Origin: JAEINY01 sp942490535
GTDB lineage: Bacteria; Bacteroidota; Bacteroidia; Bacteroidales; Marinilabiliaceae
Direction of reading: 5' to 3'
Length of the DNA stretch: 64,000 nucleotides
Assembly: GCA_942490535.1 (NCBI GenBank)
Contig: CALNXQ010000003.1
Span: forward strand, 434,001 to 498,000
Under the pieces are notes generated by a model. It had not been told where the DNA came from. It made no database searches and was given only the letters and a program-made list of their open reading frames with translations. This document shows positions 1-9,964 of the stretch, one piece after another. Position numbers and translations under genes: made by a program. Each line of letters starts with the position of its first letter. Positions within the stretch are counted from its first letter, which is position 1.

Positions 1-342
1 TAGCTTCCTGCCCCCACTAATGACTACCTGTTCGTTTTCTGCTGCCCGAAAAACTACGGGTGCCTCTTTTGTCCCGGAATCCTCTGTTGTAAAAACCAAG
101 GTTTTATTGATGTGGTATGTTCCTTCTTGTAAAATAACCTCCACACCCCCTTCAGGCATACCATCCTTTTTTATCTCACGGACCAATTGCTGTGCCCTTT
201 CAAGTGTTGCTACCGGATGCCGCTTTGTTCCAGAATTAGTATCATCGCCTATAATAGAAACATAATACTTCACCTGTGCATTTAATAAATGACCGCCAAA
301 AAGAAGAAAGACAAACAATAATATTTTATCCATTCGTATCAT
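1..342 (-). CDS. Right-handed beta-helix protein, N-terminal part (runs off the left edge)
   Basis: The minus-strand frame is open from an ATG at 342 (second candidate at 333) to the window edge, 114 codons. It starts with a short hydrophobic signal peptide ending near LLNAQ. The mature part opens with KYYVSIIGDDTNSGT, then P.ATLERAQQLVR and a GTY.I segment, the usual N-terminal signature of secreted parallel beta-helix proteins (pectate-lyase-like or glycosidase). The catalytic part is outside the window, so the substrate is unknown. A triple TTCGGA repeat about 110 bp upstream is shared with the HTCS locus, so it probably belongs to the same glycan regulon. Confidence 0.75.
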   Translation of the reverse strand, partial: MIRMDKILLFVFLLFGGHLLNAQVKYYVSIIGDDTNSGTKRHPVATLERAQQLVREIKKDGMPEGGVEVILQEGTYHINKTLVFTTEDSGTKEAPVVFRAAENEQVVISGGRKL

Positions 343-450
343 AATTAATAGCATTTTCCAAAAACAGTAAGAATATGAGACTACCATGCATCGAAAATAC
401 ATGATCATTAAGCATAATTTTTTCTTTTTTTCTGAAAGTTCTTGTTTGAA

Positions 451-497
451 TTCGGAATTACTATAACAAATTCGGGAATTAGTTGTCAGAATTCGGA
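451..497 (-). promoter_or_regulatory. Triple TTCGGA repeat, candidate HTCS operator (copy A)
   Basis: TTCGGA-like hexamers start at 451, 471 and 492, spaced 20 and 21 bp, close to two helical turns. The surrounding sequence aligns with the repeat at 5671-5717, including the shared core ACAAATTCGG. It lies about 110 bp upstream of the leftward beta-helix gene. Assignment to the HTCS AraC-type domain is inference. Confidence 0.55.
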
Positions 498-523
498 TTC
501 CTCCTGATTTAAGCCACTTATGG

Positions 524-2245
524 CTATTTACAAGCTGTAATTTCACTGAGTGTTGCCACGCCGTTTTCATTAAAGGCTTCAACGGCAAAATAATAGTCAA
601 GGCCTTTATTCAGACTTTTCAGAGTAATATCATTTTGGTCATATAGCATTACTGAATGATATAATTTATCTTTTTTAATGCCGTAACGAAGTACATAGCC
701 CTGTGCATTACTTTCAGGTTGCCAACGCACGGTTACTTGGCGCTCATCCTGATGATCCCGTTCCACGATAAGACCATTTACTTTACCAGGCACTTGACCA
801 TTCCCATTACCAAAAATTCTAAAACCTGAGACAGCCACTCTTCCATCCGGCACCTTTAAAACAGTCATTCGCATATAGCGGGCTTCTACCGCCTGGTTAA
901 GTGCGAAATAATCATGCGGTGCATCCTGGCCATCAAGCTGCGTATCACGCATTATATGCCATTCCTTACCATCATTCGAATACTCAATCTGGTATTCATA
1001 AGCAATCCGGGGTTTCCTGCCAAAAATATTGGTGTTATGCTCGGCAAAGTTGATCTGAACGGCATTTACGCGGCTCTTCGTCTCAAGATCAATCGTCAAC
1101 CATTCATTTTGCCCACCTTGGGCAGCCCAATACGTCCTTACATTTTCATCAACACTGTTTTGAGGACGGTAACCTTCGAGTTGCGAAGAAGCCCTCACCG
1201 GCTTATCGTACGATATTAACATCCAGCCTGTAAAATCCGTATATGGACCCAATTCTCGTTGACCTGGCGGCATATAATGTGGATAATCGCCAAAAGCCGT
1301 CTCGGTATATAATACCCCGTCCTTGTCAAAGGCAGCCGGAAACAGACATAAACGACGCTCAAACATATGTTTTACACTAATTACCATCGTGGTGGCATGC
1401 CAATAGTTATCGTATTTATCCTGAAATGTACAACTATGACCGATACCCGTGGCAAAACCACTGGTACGCCGGCTAAAAGGACTGTAAGGAGAATATTTAA
1501 ACGGTCCCAGGGGTTGGTCACTCACATAATAACCATCGGCATAAGTACGCACTTCTGTGCCAGGGACAGCATATTGCAAATAATATTTACCCTGGTATTT
1601 ATTCATCCAGGCACCTTCCAACCATGGAGATGCTTCCCCTTCATTATTTTCACCCGGGCATTCCCAACCATGGTCTTGCGTATTACTGGCCAGCATCACC
1701 TGCGGCTCCCCAACAGGATTGAGTTGATTATCAAGGTCAAGTTCTATGCCATACAATGGATCGTTAGGGGAGCATCCCCAATACAAGTACATGCGACCAT
1801 CATCATCCTGAAAAAAAGCCGGATCCCAAATTGGAAATGGAAACTCAGGATTTGCCACTTCCCAGATACCGGAATCCGGATCCGCGGTTTTAAACAAAGG
1901 CCGTTTTTCTCCCGATGAAGCGGCAAAATAGAGGGTATCACCGATTGCCATTACAGCCGGGGCATAATCCTCAGTGGGTAATCCCGTACTTGGGATAAAT
2001 TTCCAACTGGCCATATTTTCCGAACTCCAGTACCCACCCGATTTAGATGCAAAGAGGTAGTACTTACCTTTAAACAGAACAGCTGAGGGATCAGCGGCTT
2101 CGCGGTAGGATATCTGATCTTTTTCAGGCCTAAAGCGATAGTTTAAATCTAAAGGATTGCAATAGGTTTCTTTCGACTCGTTGTCTGGATTAGAACAGGC
2201 TATATAAAATAGCCCCACCGCTAGAATTAAAAGTGTGTTTTTCAT
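524..2245 (-). CDS. GH43-family glycosidase lipoprotein with F5/8C and FN3 domains
   Basis: An exported glycosidase of the GH43 five-bladed propeller type; the family hydrolyses arabinan, xylan or galactan side chains. I chose the ATG at 2245 because it gives MKNTLLILAVGLFYIAC, a lipoprotein signal with Cys17; an upstream ATG at 2329 only adds an unlikely leader. GH43 marks are AADPSAVLFKGKYYLF (first Asp near residue 52), IWDPAFFQDDDG, and the ASPWLEGAW segment with a candidate catalytic Glu. A discoidin (F5/8 type C) domain follows at about 370-480, then an FN3-like module to residue 573. It is probably surface-anchored. No TTCGGA repeat is seen directly upstream. The exact subfamily and substrate are not readable. 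Confidence 0.85.
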   Translation of the reverse strand: MKNTLLILAVGLFYIACSNPDNESKETYCNPLDLNYRFRPEKDQISYREAADPSAVLFKGKYYLFASKSGGYWSSENMASWKFIPSTGLPTEDYAPAVMAIGDTLYFAASSGEKRPLFKTADPDSGIWEVANPEFPFPIWDPAFFQDDDGRMYLYWGCSPNDPLYGIELDLDNQLNPVGEPQVMLASNTQDHGWECPGENNEGEASPWLEGAWMNKYQGKYYLQYAVPGTEVRTYADGYYVSDQPLGPFKYSPYSPFSRRTSGFATGIGHSCTFQDKYDNYWHATTMVISVKHMFERRLCLFPAAFDKDGVLYTETAFGDYPHYMPPGQRELGPYTDFTGWMLISYDKPVRASSQLEGYRPQNSVDENVRTYWAAQGGQNEWLTIDLETKSRVNAVQINFAEHNTNIFGRKPRIAYEYQIEYSNDGKEWHIMRDTQLDGQDAPHDYFALNQAVEARYMRMTVLKVPDGRVAVSGFRIFGNGNGQVPGKVNGLIVERDHQDERQVTVRWQPESNAQGYVLRYGIKKDKLYHSVMLYDQNDITLKSLNKGLDYYFAVEAFNENGVATLSEITACK

Positions 2246-2546
2246 AGTAATTGCAAATTGTAAAAAGGATAGTACACAAACCACATGCATACTCTTTAGG
2301 TTAAACAGCAGATAAAAGAATCTTCTCATCGAAACACTGCATCAACATTTACTGAAGTCCTATCATTCCAGAGCCACCCCAGTTGTGTTCAGGGATTCAA
2401 AAAAAAATGGACACCAACAATTTGGATCCTGCAACTTTTTCACCATGTACTCTGCAGCTTTTCCTGTCAAGCTGTTGCGTTAACAATAGCTTTTTCCATA
2501 TCCGACTCCTTGGAACAAGCATACCAGCAATAAAGCTCTGCGTAAA
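2246..2546. other. Intergenic gap without a recognised gene
   Basis: The 301 bases between the GH95-like and GH43 genes show no recognisable ORF, RNA or operator. A short minus-strand reading (VIYAELYCWYACSKES...) followed by stops could be the decayed tail of a lost gene, but I cannot assign it. Confidence 0.4.
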
Positions 2547-4814
2547 TCACAATTTTTCTTGATTTTTTAGAATAATTATTTCATTTTCTTCAGTGGTAAA
2601 AGAGAGCCGCTCTCCTTCTAATAATTCAGACATTTTACCGCTTCTGAATAGGCGCACTGCGCTTGGATACCAGGGATTTTCGATCACACAAGTCTTTCCT
2701 TTCTCACTCATTATTTTAACAAATTGTACTTTACTTTTTTTAAGTTCACTCGAAACAAGAAAAGCCCCATAAGTTCTCAGCTGATGAAAGCTAGCATCTT
2801 TATCTTTGGGCCATACAGTAAAAACTCGTAGGACACCACCATGTCCCATACACAGCATTTCGTTGATGGTATTAGGCACTGTACTAAAATTCTCAATACC
2901 ATGGGGATTATCCAACTGGAAACCATTAGGATAAGTATGTTCGACATACTTATGTAATTTTAATAAAATCGTATCCGGATTATACCCCACCCGAACTGCT
3001 GCCGGGAAGAAACTGTTAGAGCCGTTAAAATCGATCCAGCGTTGCATCACATCAATTGTGTTGTGAGCTACCTGAAGTAATTCTGTATCGCTGTCCAAAC
3101 AAATCTGTCCGGCCGGATAGATATGTTGAATACCCAAAGTATTGTCACCCCACCAATCAGTGCCTTCCTCGGTATACCGAAAGACCTTTTTTCCATTACG
3201 TTCCTGGTAAGTATAATCTGATAAATGGTCCAATACATATTGCCATTTGTCCGTACGTTCAGCGTCAATCTTTAATTCCATACTCATATCAATGGCCGTT
3301 TGCATCACCATTCTCACAAGTCCTAAAGACAATATCGGATTCATGGTTCCTACCGTACCTTCATGAATGGCGTCGTTATAAATAACATACCGACCCTTCT
3401 CAAAAATTAAATAGTTTTCCCAAAAAGTAGCCACTCCTTTTACAAAAGGATATACCTTTTTTGTATACTCCTGATCATAGGTATGATAAAACTGCATGGC
3501 CATATTTACTACACAATATGCAGAGTTACTTTTTTGACCAAAAAAAAGCCCTCCTCCTTCTTCATTACCGTCTTTGGTATAATTTCTAAATTTCTCCATC
3601 AATTCATTACGCCTGGTGGTCTCAATCCCTAGGGGACCGATGCCCACCGGGAGCATGATTCCTCCATCAATCCCACAAACCTTTTTTGAGTAGTATTCCC
3701 CCCTCTCTTTAAGAGCAAGTAGTGGAATTATGCAAGGAGTCGCCTGTTCGATATGATTAGATGAAAAAAGTCCGTAGAAAGGGGCATAATGGTTGTAGTT
3801 TAAATGATAATCACCATTCCAATAGGGCCGTTCTTTGGTAATAGTGGTTCCAAATATGGAAGGAGGAAAGTCTTTATCACGACTGAAACTGGCCAGATTA
3901 TAGTTCGACAGATAATATTGTTTCTCAATCAAATCATCATTGATGTCAACATATGACTTCGACCAGAAATCATGCCACCAGGCTTCATGTTTTTTTTCAA
4001 CCTGTTTCAGATTCTTTTCTGTCAGGTCGGATAAACGATCTGTTACGATCTTCAAACAATCATTGCTTTTGAAATTACTGGAGAAAGCACAGGCAATCAC
4101 GACTTTTTTGCCCGGAGCAAGTGTAAATGTGTTGGTGGGGTTATCCAGGATGTTAATGGCAATGACCGATTGGGTAGGAATATCTACATCCTGTCCAAAG
4201 GCCCGGGAGATCCATATCACACCATCTTTCTCAATGGCCGTATCCTCTTTTGTGGGGAATTTGATATCCAATGGCGGATTGTCAATGATCTCATCCTTTC
4301 CAGGCAATAAGAGGTTGATTTTTCCATTAATCCTTTGTTTTCCTTTTAAACTTAATTCAATAATCATTAAATCTTCGGCTGCCGAAATATAGGTGCAATA
4401 ATTGACCTCCAGGTCCTCCTTGGTAAAACCGGAATAAGTTTTAGCATTGTATAAGTTTTGTTCCACATGATAAGTTGCTTCTTTAAGCTCAGGTATCTCA
4501 ATTTCTATTTTCCCTAAAACAGCAGGAAAAGATTCATTATATCCATTTTTCAACCGCCAGAAATCGTTTCTGGCAATGTAATAGACTTGTTTTTCAGGAC
4601 TACCGGAAATGGCCACACCAGTATATCCGTTTCCAAGTAGCGGAGCATCCACGGAATGTGGGACAGGAATTTTTTTTGGAGGTTCGGTAAAAACAATACG
4701 GTGTTTTGAAAGCAAATCCTCTACTTTCATTCCAATTTCACTATTTTCATTCTTACCTGAAAATAATAACACGAAAAACAATAAGTAACAAATCCCTGTA
4801 GTTTCCCTATTCAT
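2547..4814 (-). CDS. GH95-like (alpha/alpha)6-barrel glycoside hydrolase
   Basis: A 755-residue protein with an N-terminal hydrophobic stretch (LLFFVLLFSG) that acts as a signal or anchor. The N-terminal beta-sandwich carries APLLGNGYTGVAISG, typical of GH95 and related six-hairpin glycosidases. The barrel contains DYHLNYNHYAPFYG (residues ~335-350), which parallels the Asp/His/Asn helix of GH95 alpha-L-fucosidases, and a later IHEGTVGTMNPILSLG segment. The C-terminal part has GHGGVLRVFTVWPKDKD and the beta-rich tail of the family. I infer a fucosidase- or galactosidase-like activity; a neighbouring uncharacterised family of the same fold is possible. It lies 43 bp downstream of the SusC relic in the same direction, as in a glycan-utilisation operon. 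Confidence 0.65.
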   Translation of the reverse strand: MNRETTGICYLLFFVLLFSGKNENSEIGMKVEDLLSKHRIVFTEPPKKIPVPHSVDAPLLGNGYTGVAISGSPEKQVYYIARNDFWRLKNGYNESFPAVLGKIEIEIPELKEATYHVEQNLYNAKTYSGFTKEDLEVNYCTYISAAEDLMIIELSLKGKQRINGKINLLLPGKDEIIDNPPLDIKFPTKEDTAIEKDGVIWISRAFGQDVDIPTQSVIAINILDNPTNTFTLAPGKKVVIACAFSSNFKSNDCLKIVTDRLSDLTEKNLKQVEKKHEAWWHDFWSKSYVDINDDLIEKQYYLSNYNLASFSRDKDFPPSIFGTTITKERPYWNGDYHLNYNHYAPFYGLFSSNHIEQATPCIIPLLALKERGEYYSKKVCGIDGGIMLPVGIGPLGIETTRRNELMEKFRNYTKDGNEEGGGLFFGQKSNSAYCVVNMAMQFYHTYDQEYTKKVYPFVKGVATFWENYLIFEKGRYVIYNDAIHEGTVGTMNPILSLGLVRMVMQTAIDMSMELKIDAERTDKWQYVLDHLSDYTYQERNGKKVFRYTEEGTDWWGDNTLGIQHIYPAGQICLDSDTELLQVAHNTIDVMQRWIDFNGSNSFFPAAVRVGYNPDTILLKLHKYVEHTYPNGFQLDNPHGIENFSTVPNTINEMLCMGHGGVLRVFTVWPKDKDASFHQLRTYGAFLVSSELKKSKVQFVKIMSEKGKTCVIENPWYPSAVRLFRSGKMSELLEGERLSFTTEENEIIILKNQEKL

Positions 4815-4857
4815 AATTAAGTATTTAATTTCTTTTTGTAAAAAAAAACAATTTGTG

Positions 4858-5477
4858 CTATTCTGTTGATTTACGAAAAATCAAATCCAGCCAATCCGTA
4901 TTCGTTTTACCATCCTGGTAATCGTCATTATAATCGGGAAAATTCTTTGTACTCACATCGGGATTTGGAGAAGTATAATCTGGTCCGGTCCTGCTTTCTG
5001 AAACAGTTCCTTGCAAGCTTTGTACGATGCTTGCATTTGGTTGTTCTTTATATGATTCTATATCCGCATTTGCCACGGCGCCAGTCAGGTCACTTTTTTT
5101 TGCGGTACAATAACCAATGGCAACCACCTCCTCGAGGCCTATTGCGTTCTGTTGCATAACAACGTTATTAATTGTTTTTCCACTTATCTGAATCTCCTGA
5201 GATTTAATCCCTACAAAAGAGAAAACAAGGATTACATCAGCTGATACATCAAAACTATAATTACCATCAAAATCGGTAATACTACCTAATGTTGTGCCCT
5301 GAACCAGAATAGACACCCCCGAGATAGCTTCACTATCGTTATAGGTCAATTTGCCGGAAATTTCATTGTTTTGGTCTGATGTGCTAATACTGCGTTTCCA
5401 TTCACATGAAACACAAAAAACAACCCAAAAAGAAAACATTGCATACTCCTAGACACTGCGATTTTTTTCATATTCAT
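4858..5477 (-). pseudogene. Decayed SusC/RagA TonB-dependent transporter (frameshifted, deleted)
   Basis: The original start is the ATG at 5477: it encodes a signal peptide (MNMKKIAVSRSM... ending VLAHQ) but meets a stop about 40 codons later in its frame. The carboxypeptidase-regulatory-like domain (ISGKLTYN...GSITDFDGNYSF...VLVFSFVGIKSQEI) and plug start (LEEVVAIGYCTAKKSDLTGAV) continue in another frame, so a frameshift lies near 5385. After NASIVQSLQGTV the sequence jumps to DGKTNTDWLDLIFRKSTE, normally found much further on in a SusC, so there is also an internal deletion. The barrel is absent and no SusD follows. A functional transporter is excluded. Confidence 0.85.
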
Positions 5478-5670
5478 AAATTTAAATTGGTCATTATAAT
5501 AGGCGCTCGCCTGTCTATTCTTCAACTCACAATACCACTAAACTGTACAGTTAACATTATATGGTTTACAACTATATAATTTCACACACCACCCTAGTTC
5601 AGCATCCTTGACAAAATTAGCCCGCAAGTAACATTTTGAGTTCCATTATTTCCATCATTACTTGTCTGTT

Positions 5671-5717
5671 TTCGGAATCACTAGAACAAATTCGGAAAGC
5701 AATTGCTGTAATCCGGA
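5671..5717 (-). promoter_or_regulatory. Triple TTCGGA repeat, candidate HTCS operator (copy B)
   Basis: TTCGGA starts at 5671 and 5691 and TCCGGA at 5712, spaced 20 and 21 bp, in the same orientation as copy A at 451-497. It lies 194 bp upstream of the SusC relic start and 54 bp upstream of the HTCS ATG, so it could control the leftward operon, the regulator, or both. Confidence 0.55.
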
Positions 5718-5770
5718 AAATTGCTAAATTGCCTGAATTATTCGTTCTAACCATTAATACATTAGCATTA

Positions 5771-8700
5771 ATGTCTCGCACATTTTTTTTATTGTTTACC
5801 ATTTTCTGGCTCTTGGGGGTGTGTAAAATGTACACACAGGATTTTGAGAAATACACAGTTGAACATGGGCTCTCCATCAATGAAGTTTTGAAAATAGCAC
5901 AAGACGAACAGGGGTTCATCTACGCTGCCACCTACAACGGATTAAATGTATTTGACGGAAGCCAATTTAAACAGTACAATACAGCCAATACGCCCTCGTT
6001 AAGTAATGACATCGTTAGCATTCTTCCTGTTAACCCAAATATTACTTTGTTTGGGTCGCAGGAAAATGGCTTGTATGGACTGAATAAAGAATTTGATGAA
6101 GTAGTGCCTATAAAGCTTAAAACAGAAAACGGACTCGTTGTTTTGCCTATTAAGTCCTTACATAAGGATGACACAGGGAGAATTTGGATAGGAACCGATT
6201 ATAAAGGATTATATAGTTTTCATGTTGACTCATTACATTCGCAGGATTTAAGAAAAACGATATATTGTAACAAGTATTCCGATTTTCTAAATTTTTCTAT
6301 TTCCGACATCTGTTCCACATCAGATACTATTTGGCTGGGAACCTTAAGAAATGGGATATTCGGTATTACTAAAGATAGCAAAAATAACAAGACGGCTTTC
6401 AGACCAGAAATTAAACTTTCAAGCCATAATATATGGAGCCTAAAAGTATATCATGACACGCTATTTGCCGGCACGGAAAATGGACTTAACCTCATTAACC
6501 TTAAAACAGGCCATACAAAATATCTTTTACAAAAGCCCAAAGACCCGGAATATTCCACTAATATCATCAGAGCTATCACACGCGACAGAAACGGCGACAT
6601 TTGGGTTGGTTGCCAGGAAGACGGCGTTTATCGCCTTACATTCTCCAGTAATGATGTAGCTATCAAACACTATAATAGCACACCTTTCAATTCATCTAGC
6701 TTAAACACAAACAAGATTATTTCACTATATGCTGATGTCTATGATAATATTTGGATTGGCACCTGGAATGGAGGATTAAATAAGTATTCAGCACATTCAC
6801 AAACCTTTAAAATTATCCGAAATTACAACAAAGCCAATATACTATCGGAAAATATGGTCAAGTGTGTTACTCGAAAAGACAAGGATAGTTATTGGGTAGG
6901 AACTTATGGCAGTGGCATATGCACCTACAAAAGTACCGAAGAAGCATTTACAGAGACCATCAATCTCACGAAAAACAATTCCGTTTCTTCGCTATATAAA
7001 GACAACGAACGCAATCTTTTACTTGCCGGAAGTTGGGGACATGGGTTGAAAATTTACCAAACACCTTCGTTAAAAGAAGTGTATACTCACCTACTTGACC
7101 ACACCGCACTGAAGAATGATCGTATATATTCAATCATTAAAGATTCCCATGGAATATATTGGATAGGTAGCATTACACATGGTTTATTTAGTTTGAACCT
7201 GAATGAAGGTGAAAACGCATTAAAACATATTGATCTTTTTAAAACCATAAATAAGCCTCAAGAGACAAAAGCAGAAATCAGACAAATCATATTAGATGAA
7301 AAACCCAATAGCCTGTTGATTGTAAAACACAACTATGGTATTTTTGAAGCAACCACAGATGATAAAGGCAATATTATAAAGGTATCGGATTTAGGAAGTA
7401 AGATCAATTTTAAAGCATTACTCAGCTTTAGTTTTCTTAGATGTGTTTTTACAGACTACAACGGAAATTCATATATTGGTACAGATAATGGGTTGGTATT
7501 ACGAAAGAAAGGCAGCAATTCCTATTCAACCATATTAACTGGTGAAAACCTAAACATTTGGGATATTACCCAAGACGACGATCAGAATATATGGATAGCC
7601 ACGTACTCTGGACTCATCAGGTATTCGCCTAATCTGGAAAATTACAAACGGTACTTTCCTTCTACCATCTTTATGAAATTATACTACGACAAAGAGTATC
7701 AGAAAATTATTGCTGCTTCACATAGTGGGATCTATGAATTTGATCCTCGGAAAATCTCATCCGACCCATATCACCCTGAAATATTCTTTGATCATTTACA
7801 AACTCAGTACACTGCGGTTAATCCAGGTGACTCTATAAAAGGCATACCTATACTTCAAAAGCATATTAATTATACGAATCAACTCACGCTACCCTACTTC
7901 CTCAACACCATATCTCTAGATATAAATACCTTATCATATTCTTCGCCAAATAAAAACAGCATTCTATATCAGTTAAAAGGACTGGAAACGATGTGGCATA
8001 AAGAAGTGGATGCCAATATCAGAATCAATTACCGAAATATTCCTCCTGGCAATTATACTTTGCAAGTAAAAGCGGCTAATAAGGATAATACATGGAATCC
8101 CAATGTTCGAAAAATTAATGTCACCATTTTGCCTCCCTGGTGGAAAACCAAATGGGCATACTTCACTTACATATTGATATTATTGATCTTGATATACTTC
8201 TTCATGTTAAATCTAAAGCATAGAACCGCCATTATTCAAAAACAGAAATTCGATGCCATAAGTAAAGAAAAAGACAAAGAACTAAACGAGCAGAAACTTA
8301 GTTTTTTTACAAATATCTCTCATGATTTAAGAACACCATTAACTTTAATCCTCGCCCCCCTCGAAGATATACTTAACAATGAAGAGACAGGCTCCTGGCT
8401 CCATAAGCAACACACTGTAATGCACAAAAACGCCACTTTGTTGCTACGACTGGTAAACCAAATTCTTGATTTCCGCAAAGTTGAAAATAAAATGCTAACA
8501 CTCTCCCCTACAAGGATAGATATTATACTTTTTATCAGGAACCTCTTTAGCCAGTTTGAAAGTGCTGCCCGTTTAAAAAATGTTGACATGATTATAAAAG
8601 AATGTAACGAAACGGTTGAAATATGGGGAGATAAAGATCAACTGGAGAGAGTGATCATCAATATTGTATCCAACGCTTTAAAACATACTGCACCAGGAGG

Positions 8701-9808
8701 ATATATTGAAGCTGAGTTATGTCAAAAAGATGATGACTCAATATTGATTAAGGTAAGAGACAACGGCATCGGTATTGATCCCGAGGATCTTCCTAATATA
8801 TTTAAACGTTTCTACCAATCCCGATATTCGAAAAGTGGAGGCACAGGGATTGGATTAGCCCTAGCGCAAAAAATAATTGAACTACATAAGGGGTCAATAA
8901 GTGCGCAAAGCGAAAAAGGACAGGGAACAACATTTATAATTCAAATACCTGTGGGCCGCGAAAACTTTATAAACAGTAAAGAAACAGATGTTTGCGAACA
9001 CAAGGATGCTCTCGAATTAGATGCACTACAATCAACAGTATTAAATACAAAACAACAGAATACAAGCCATAACGAAACCATCCTTGTGGTAGACGACAAT
9101 GAAGATATACGAGAATATTTAAATGACAACCTCTCGAACGACTATAAGGTTTACCTTGCACAAAATGGCACCGAGGGTGTTCAAAAAGCAAAACAAATGC
9201 TACCCTCATTAATCATTTGCGACATAATGATGGAAGATCTGGAGGGTACCGAGGTTTGTGAAATACTTAAAAACGACATCAATACATCTCACATTCCAAT
9301 TATTCTTTTGACCTCTAAAACTTCGGAAGAAAATATAATTGAAGGATTTGAAAAAGGGGCTGATGACTATATACACAAACCCTTTAGTCTTAAGCTACTA
9401 AAAACTAGGGCTCAAAACTTAATACACCAAAGGGCTCAACTAAGAAGCAAGTATGGGATGCTTGAATTTGAAGCCTCTGCTCCACAAGCTCCGGATGAAG
9501 AATTCTTAACCTGTATTATTAAATATATTGAAGAAAATATTTCCAATAAAGACTTGAGTGTTGAAGACATCGCTAAATCGGTGGGTATGACCCATGATCA
9601 GTATTATCGAAAAATAAAAAATCTCACTGGATTAACGGCAAATAAGTTTCACCGAAAGATTAAGTTACGAAAAGCGAACAATCTTTTACGCTCGGGTAAA
9701 TACAATGTTTCCGAAGTACTTTATATGGTTGGTTTTTCAAGTCCATCCTATTTTACAAAGTGTTTTAAAGAAGAATATGGAAAATCTCCAACTGAATTTT
9801 TGCAGTAA
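5771..9808 (+). CDS. Hybrid two-component system sensor/regulator (HTCS)
   Basis: A one-protein glycan sensor: a periplasmic propeller binds oligosaccharide and phosphorelay activates an AraC-type DNA-binding domain. The ATG at 5771 (MSRTFFLLFTIFWLLG) gives a clean signal peptide and a 1345-residue protein; in-frame codons upstream cover the operator. Order: two-component propeller repeats (residues ~25-700, many IWIGT-type turns), Y_Y_Y domain (~715-785), one membrane helix (~794-813, YILILLILIYFF), HisKA with FFTNISHDLRTPLT (His near 848), HATPase with DNGIGI and GGTGIGLALA, receiver with VVDDNED and phosphoacceptor LIICDIMMED (~1148), AraC HTH at ~1250-1345. All key residues are present, so the regulator looks intact although the adjacent SusC is dead. 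Confidence 0.95.
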   Translation: MSRTFFLLFTIFWLLGVCKMYTQDFEKYTVEHGLSINEVLKIAQDEQGFIYAATYNGLNVFDGSQFKQYNTANTPSLSNDIVSILPVNPNITLFGSQENGLYGLNKEFDEVVPIKLKTENGLVVLPIKSLHKDDTGRIWIGTDYKGLYSFHVDSLHSQDLRKTIYCNKYSDFLNFSISDICSTSDTIWLGTLRNGIFGITKDSKNNKTAFRPEIKLSSHNIWSLKVYHDTLFAGTENGLNLINLKTGHTKYLLQKPKDPEYSTNIIRAITRDRNGDIWVGCQEDGVYRLTFSSNDVAIKHYNSTPFNSSSLNTNKIISLYADVYDNIWIGTWNGGLNKYSAHSQTFKIIRNYNKANILSENMVKCVTRKDKDSYWVGTYGSGICTYKSTEEAFTETINLTKNNSVSSLYKDNERNLLLAGSWGHGLKIYQTPSLKEVYTHLLDHTALKNDRIYSIIKDSHGIYWIGSITHGLFSLNLNEGENALKHIDLFKTINKPQETKAEIRQIILDEKPNSLLIVKHNYGIFEATTDDKGNIIKVSDLGSKINFKALLSFSFLRCVFTDYNGNSYIGTDNGLVLRKKGSNSYSTILTGENLNIWDITQDDDQNIWIATYSGLIRYSPNLENYKRYFPSTIFMKLYYDKEYQKIIAASHSGIYEFDPRKISSDPYHPEIFFDHLQTQYTAVNPGDSIKGIPILQKHINYTNQLTLPYFLNTISLDINTLSYSSPNKNSILYQLKGLETMWHKEVDANIRINYRNIPPGNYTLQVKAANKDNTWNPNVRKINVTILPPWWKTKWAYFTYILILLILIYFFMLNLKHRTAIIQKQKFDAISKEKDKELNEQKLSFFTNISHDLRTPLTLILAPLEDILNNEETGSWLHKQHTVMHKNATLLLRLVNQILDFRKVENKMLTLSPTRIDIILFIRNLFSQFESAARLKNVDMIIKECNETVEIWGDKDQLERVIINIVSNALKHTAPGGYIEAELCQKDDDSILIKVRDNGIGIDPEDLPNIFKRFYQSRYSKSGGTGIGLALAQKIIELHKGSISAQSEKGQGTTFIIQIPVGRENFINSKETDVCEHKDALELDALQSTVLNTKQQNTSHNETILVVDDNEDIREYLNDNLSNDYKVYLAQNGTEGVQKAKQMLPSLIICDIMMEDLEGTEVCEILKNDINTSHIPIILLTSKTSEENIIEGFEKGADDYIHKPFSLKLLKTRAQNLIHQRAQLRSKYGMLEFEASAPQAPDEEFLTCIIKYIEENISNKDLSVEDIAKSVGMTHDQYYRKIKNLTGLTANKFHRKIKLRKANNLLRSGKYNVSEVLYMVGFSSPSYFTKCFKEEYGKSPTEFLQ

Positions 9809-9964
9809 ATTCATAACGCCTTTCTTATGAACTAATAATTCTGAGATGCAATATGCTTAAAATCAGCTAGTATTTTTGCCCAAATGGACTATGTAACTTA
9901 AAATATCACAATACAACAAGGTGTGTAGCAATTACATACGACCCAGATGGGGAGTCTGCGTTTT

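Noticed and set aside
1367..1918. 183-residue plus-strand ORF inside the GH43 gene
   Set aside because: Antisense shadow of a well-supported glycosidase; no domain resemblance.
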